A stretch of DNA of 64,000 bases from Candidatus Izemoplasmatales bacterium. Lineage in GTDB: Bacteria > Bacillota_I > Bacilli_A > Izemoplasmatales > Hujiaoplasmataceae. This document shows positions 61,887 to 64,000 of the stretch, piece after piece. Location: the NCBI GenBank assembly GCA_041649275.1, contig JBAZNL010000002.1, positions 128,690 through 192,689 of the forward strand, given 5' to 3'. Each line of letters opens with the position of its first letter. The stretch's first letter is position 1. The translations under genes and the position numbers were made by a program. A model generated the notes under the pieces. That model saw only the letters and a list, made by a program, of their open reading frames with translations. It was not told the DNA's origin and made no database searches.

Positions 61887-63385
61887 TTGATCCGGAGATG
61901 GCATCCGATGCTTTCCTTCCGGGCAAGGGCCTGTTCGGCGATCGTCTTGGCGGTCGTCGCCAGGTTCAGGGTCTCGTAGTAGGCTTTCGTGAGGTTCGGG
62001 TACTTCTTCAGGTTGTGGATGAGCGTCTCGACCATCTGGAGCGTGAGCGTCAGACCGTCGGTGTTGCGGACGATCCCGGCGTGTTCGTCCATGTAGTCGC
62101 CGATCTTCTTGCGGATCGGCTTGTAGTTGTAGCTGTAGGACGGCACAGCGGCGGGATAGCCGACTTCGACGATCGGCGCTTCGGACGCGCGGGCGTTCAC
62201 GTCGATGGCGGCCTCGAGACCGAACACCATGCACTCGAGCAGCGAGTTGGAAGCCAGACGGTTGGCGCCGTGGACGCCGGTCGAGGAGCATTCGCCGACG
62301 GCATACAGGTTTTCGACGTTGGTCCGGCCGTGCAGGTCGGTCTTGACCCCGCCGCAGCTGAAATGCTCGCACGGCGACACGGGGATCAGGTCGATGCCCA
62401 TCACGATGCCGTGCGATTTGAGGGTCGCGAAGATCGTCGGAAAGCGTTTTTCGAGGAACTTCGCGTCCATATGGGTGGTGTCGAGGTAGACGTGGTCGGT
62501 CCAGGTGTCGTACATTTCGCGATAGATCGCCTGGCTGACGACGTCGCGCGGGGCGAGTTCCATCAGTTCGGCGTTGTATTTGGGCATGAAGCGCACTTTT
62601 TCGACGTTCAGGAGCCTGGCGCCCTCGCCGCGGACCGCCTCGCTGATCAGAAAGCGCTGGCGCGACTTCGATTCCTCGTTGAAGAATGCGGTCGGGTGGA
62701 ACTGCACGAACTCCATGTTGGCGACGATCGCCCCGGCGCGCCGGGCGAGGCCGATGCCATCGCCGGTGGCGGAGAGGTCGTTGGTCGTCGAGCCGTAGAC
62801 GGAACCGATTCCGCCGGTGGCGAGGATCGTCTTCTTGGCGTAGATCGCGAAATAGTCGCTTTCGCCGCGAAGGATGCTCGCGCCATGGCAGATTCCCCCC
62901 TCGACGAGCAGGTCGAGGGCCATCGCATGCTCGAAAATGTCGATGTTCTCGCGTTCGAGCACGAGATCGAGAAGCGTCTTCGTGGTATGGTAGCCGGAGG
63001 CGTCGCCGCCCGCGTGGACGATGCGGCGGCGACTGTGGCCGCCTTCCTTCGTGAAGACGATGCGGTTGTCGGCGTCGCGGTCGAACTCGACCCCCAGGTC
63101 CATCAGCTTCCGGATGGCGATTCCGCCCTTGTCGACGAGGAGACGGACGGCGTCCGGATCGTTCAGATAGGCGCCGGCCTTGAGGGTGTCGTTGTAGTGG
63201 CTCAGCCGGCCTTCGGGATCGCCTTCGAGTTCGACGGCGATGCCGCCCTGGGCGAGCATCGAGTTGGAGTTGGCGAGGCTTTCCTTCGCGACCAGCGCGA
63301 CCTTGAGACGCGGGTCGACGAACAGCGCCGTCACCAGCCCGGCGAGGCCGGAACCGATGATCAGGATGTCGGTCTTGTAGTCCAT
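61883..63385 (-). CDS. nadB: L-aspartate oxidase
   Basis: 500 aa, start 1 nt after the nadA stop. NadB oxidises L-aspartate to iminoaspartate with FAD, using fumarate or oxygen as acceptor, the first step of de novo NAD synthesis. It shows the N-terminal FAD loop IIGSGLAGLVTALF, SNSMLAQGGIAV, RIVHAGGDASGYHTTKTLL, the active-site HPTAF, MGIDLIPVSPCEHFSCGGVKTD, and GECSSTGVHGANRLASNSLLE. The usual length is 510-540 aa; the C-terminal helical part is a little short. Its product goes directly to NadA encoded upstream. Confidence 0.96.
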   Translation of the reverse strand: MDYKTDILIIGSGLAGLVTALFVDPRLKVALVAKESLANSNSMLAQGGIAVELEGDPEGRLSHYNDTLKAGAYLNDPDAVRLLVDKGGIAIRKLMDLGVEFDRDADNRIVFTKEGGHSRRRIVHAGGDASGYHTTKTLLDLVLERENIDIFEHAMALDLLVEGGICHGASILRGESDYFAIYAKKTILATGGIGSVYGSTTNDLSATGDGIGLARRAGAIVANMEFVQFHPTAFFNEESKSRQRFLISEAVRGEGARLLNVEKVRFMPKYNAELMELAPRDVVSQAIYREMYDTWTDHVYLDTTHMDAKFLEKRFPTIFATLKSHGIVMGIDLIPVSPCEHFSCGGVKTDLHGRTNVENLYAVGECSSTGVHGANRLASNSLLECMVFGLEAAIDVNARASEAPIVEVGYPAAVPSYSYNYKPIRKKIGDYMDEHAGIVRNTDGLTLTLQMVETLIHNLKKYPNLTKAYYETLNLATTAKTIAEQALARKESIGCHLRIK

Positions 63386-63386
63386 T

Positions 63387-64000
63387 TCAACTCATCTCCA
63401 TCATGCGGTCGAGGGCGCGGCGGGCGCCGTCCATGACGTCGGCCGGAACGGTGATCTCGTAGGTGTCGGTCTGAAGCGCATGCAGCACGTCCTCGATCGT
63501 CGTCAGCTTCATGTCGAAGCAGCGCAGGTCGGAGGTGAGCAGGTAGAAGCGCTTCCCGGGGTTCTTCTTCTGGAGCGGATGCAGGATTCCGTCCTCGGTG
63601 CCGATGATGAACTCATGCGCCGGCGAATCCGTCGCGTAGTCGATGATCTGTTTCGTCGAACCGATGAAATCGGCCTGCTTCAGGACCTTCAGGGGCGCTT
63701 CCGGATGGATCAGGACGAGCGCCTCGGGGTGCTTTTCCCGCATTTCGAGCACCTGGGCGACCTTGAGGTTGTTGTGGATGCAGCAGAATCCCGGCCAGAC
63801 CTCGATGTCGAGGTGATATTTGTCCCTGAGATAGATGCCGAGGTTGCGGTCGGGAACGTAGAGCATCTTCTGATCCTTATAGTTCATGATAATCTTCTCC
63901 GCGTTCGCGCTCGTCACGCAGACGTCGGAGAGCGCCTTGACGTCGGCGTAGCTGTTCACGTAGCAGATCACGACGCGGTCGGGGTGCTCTTCCTTGTATT
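63387..64000 (-). CDS. nadA: Quinolinate synthase (5' end beyond window)
   Basis: The frame is open to the window edge; the 204 visible codons are the C-terminal two thirds of NadA (the internal Met at 63971 is not the start). NadA condenses iminoaspartate with dihydroxyacetone phosphate to quinolinate and needs one [4Fe-4S] cluster. The three ligand Cys of the family are seen in DVCVTSANA, FCCIHNN and LRCFDM. Other landmarks are YVNSYADVKAL, HPEAPLKVLKQADFIGST and GTEDGILHPLQKKNPGKRFY. It leads the operon nadA-nadB-PHP. nadC is not visible; it may lie upstream or elsewhere. Confidence 0.95.
   Translation of the reverse strand, partial: YKEEHPDRVVICYVNSYADVKALSDVCVTSANAEKIIMNYKDQKMLYVPDRNLGIYLRDKYHLDIEVWPGFCCIHNNLKVAQVLEMREKHPEALVLIHPEAPLKVLKQADFIGSTKQIIDYATDSPAHEFIIGTEDGILHPLQKKNPGKRFYLLTSDLRCFDMKLTTIEDVLHALQTDTYEITVPADVMDGARRALDRMMEMS

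Overview
The window is a bacterial chromosome segment of high G+C with a visibly more A/T-rich prophage at its left end. Gene content (rplU-rpmA, obg, ruvA, nadA-nadB), strong AGGAGG/GGTGAT ribosome binding sites, near-consensus sigma-A promoters with 17-bp spacers and many lipoproteins with a Thr-rich linker right after the lipobox Cys point to Bacillota (Bacilli, or a free-living relative of Mollicutes such as Izemoplasma/Acholeplasma-like lineages). UGA is used as stop and UGG as Trp, so the mycoplasma code is excluded. I cannot name the genus. The gene set suggests an anaerobic plant-polysaccharide degrader.

Region 1 (1-8811) is a filamentous (inovirus-like) prophage on the minus strand. 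In transcription order it has four small basic proteins, a 167-aa and an 88-aa protein, a 38-aa membrane peptide, a 74-aa coat-like protein, a terminator, two large secreted proteins with a C-terminal membrane anchor, a Zot/pI-type assembly ATPase, and a replication initiator cut by the window edge. Its gaps hold striking hairpins. It ends in a 50-nt 3' fragment of a tRNA-Arg(CCG) gene, which reads as the attR site.

Region 2 (8812-25771) is core and sugar metabolism: GH3, GH13 and GH130 enzymes in one operon, an alpha/beta hydrolase, a Gfo/Idh/MocA oxidoreductase, rplU-rpmA, a GH94/GH161-type phosphorylase, galactokinase, an envelope protein with an acetyltransferase, and obg with a methyltransferase.

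Region 3 (25755-56270) is a roughly 30-kb plus-strand locus behind one consensus promoter with a LacI/CcpA-type operator. It encodes a CE2-like esterase, GH2 beta-mannosidase, LacI regulator, two GH5-like lipoproteins, an epimerase plus two GH130 phosphorylases (a complete mannobiose epimerase / mannosylglucose phosphorylase route), two solute-binding proteins, four ABC permeases, an NHL-TPR-YIP1 membrane fusion, a DUF5696-like protein and a 1586-aa lipoprotein of Ig-like and carbohydrate-binding modules. Together they read as a beta-mannan capture, import and phosphorolysis system. No ABC ATPase is encoded in the window.

Region 4 (56271-64000) has a small membrane protein, ruvA (no ruvB beside it), a lipoprotein, an adenylate-kinase-like protein, an A/T-rich island, an L-asparaginase, a gene-poor gap, and a minus-strand operon nadA (partial)-nadB-PHP phosphatase.
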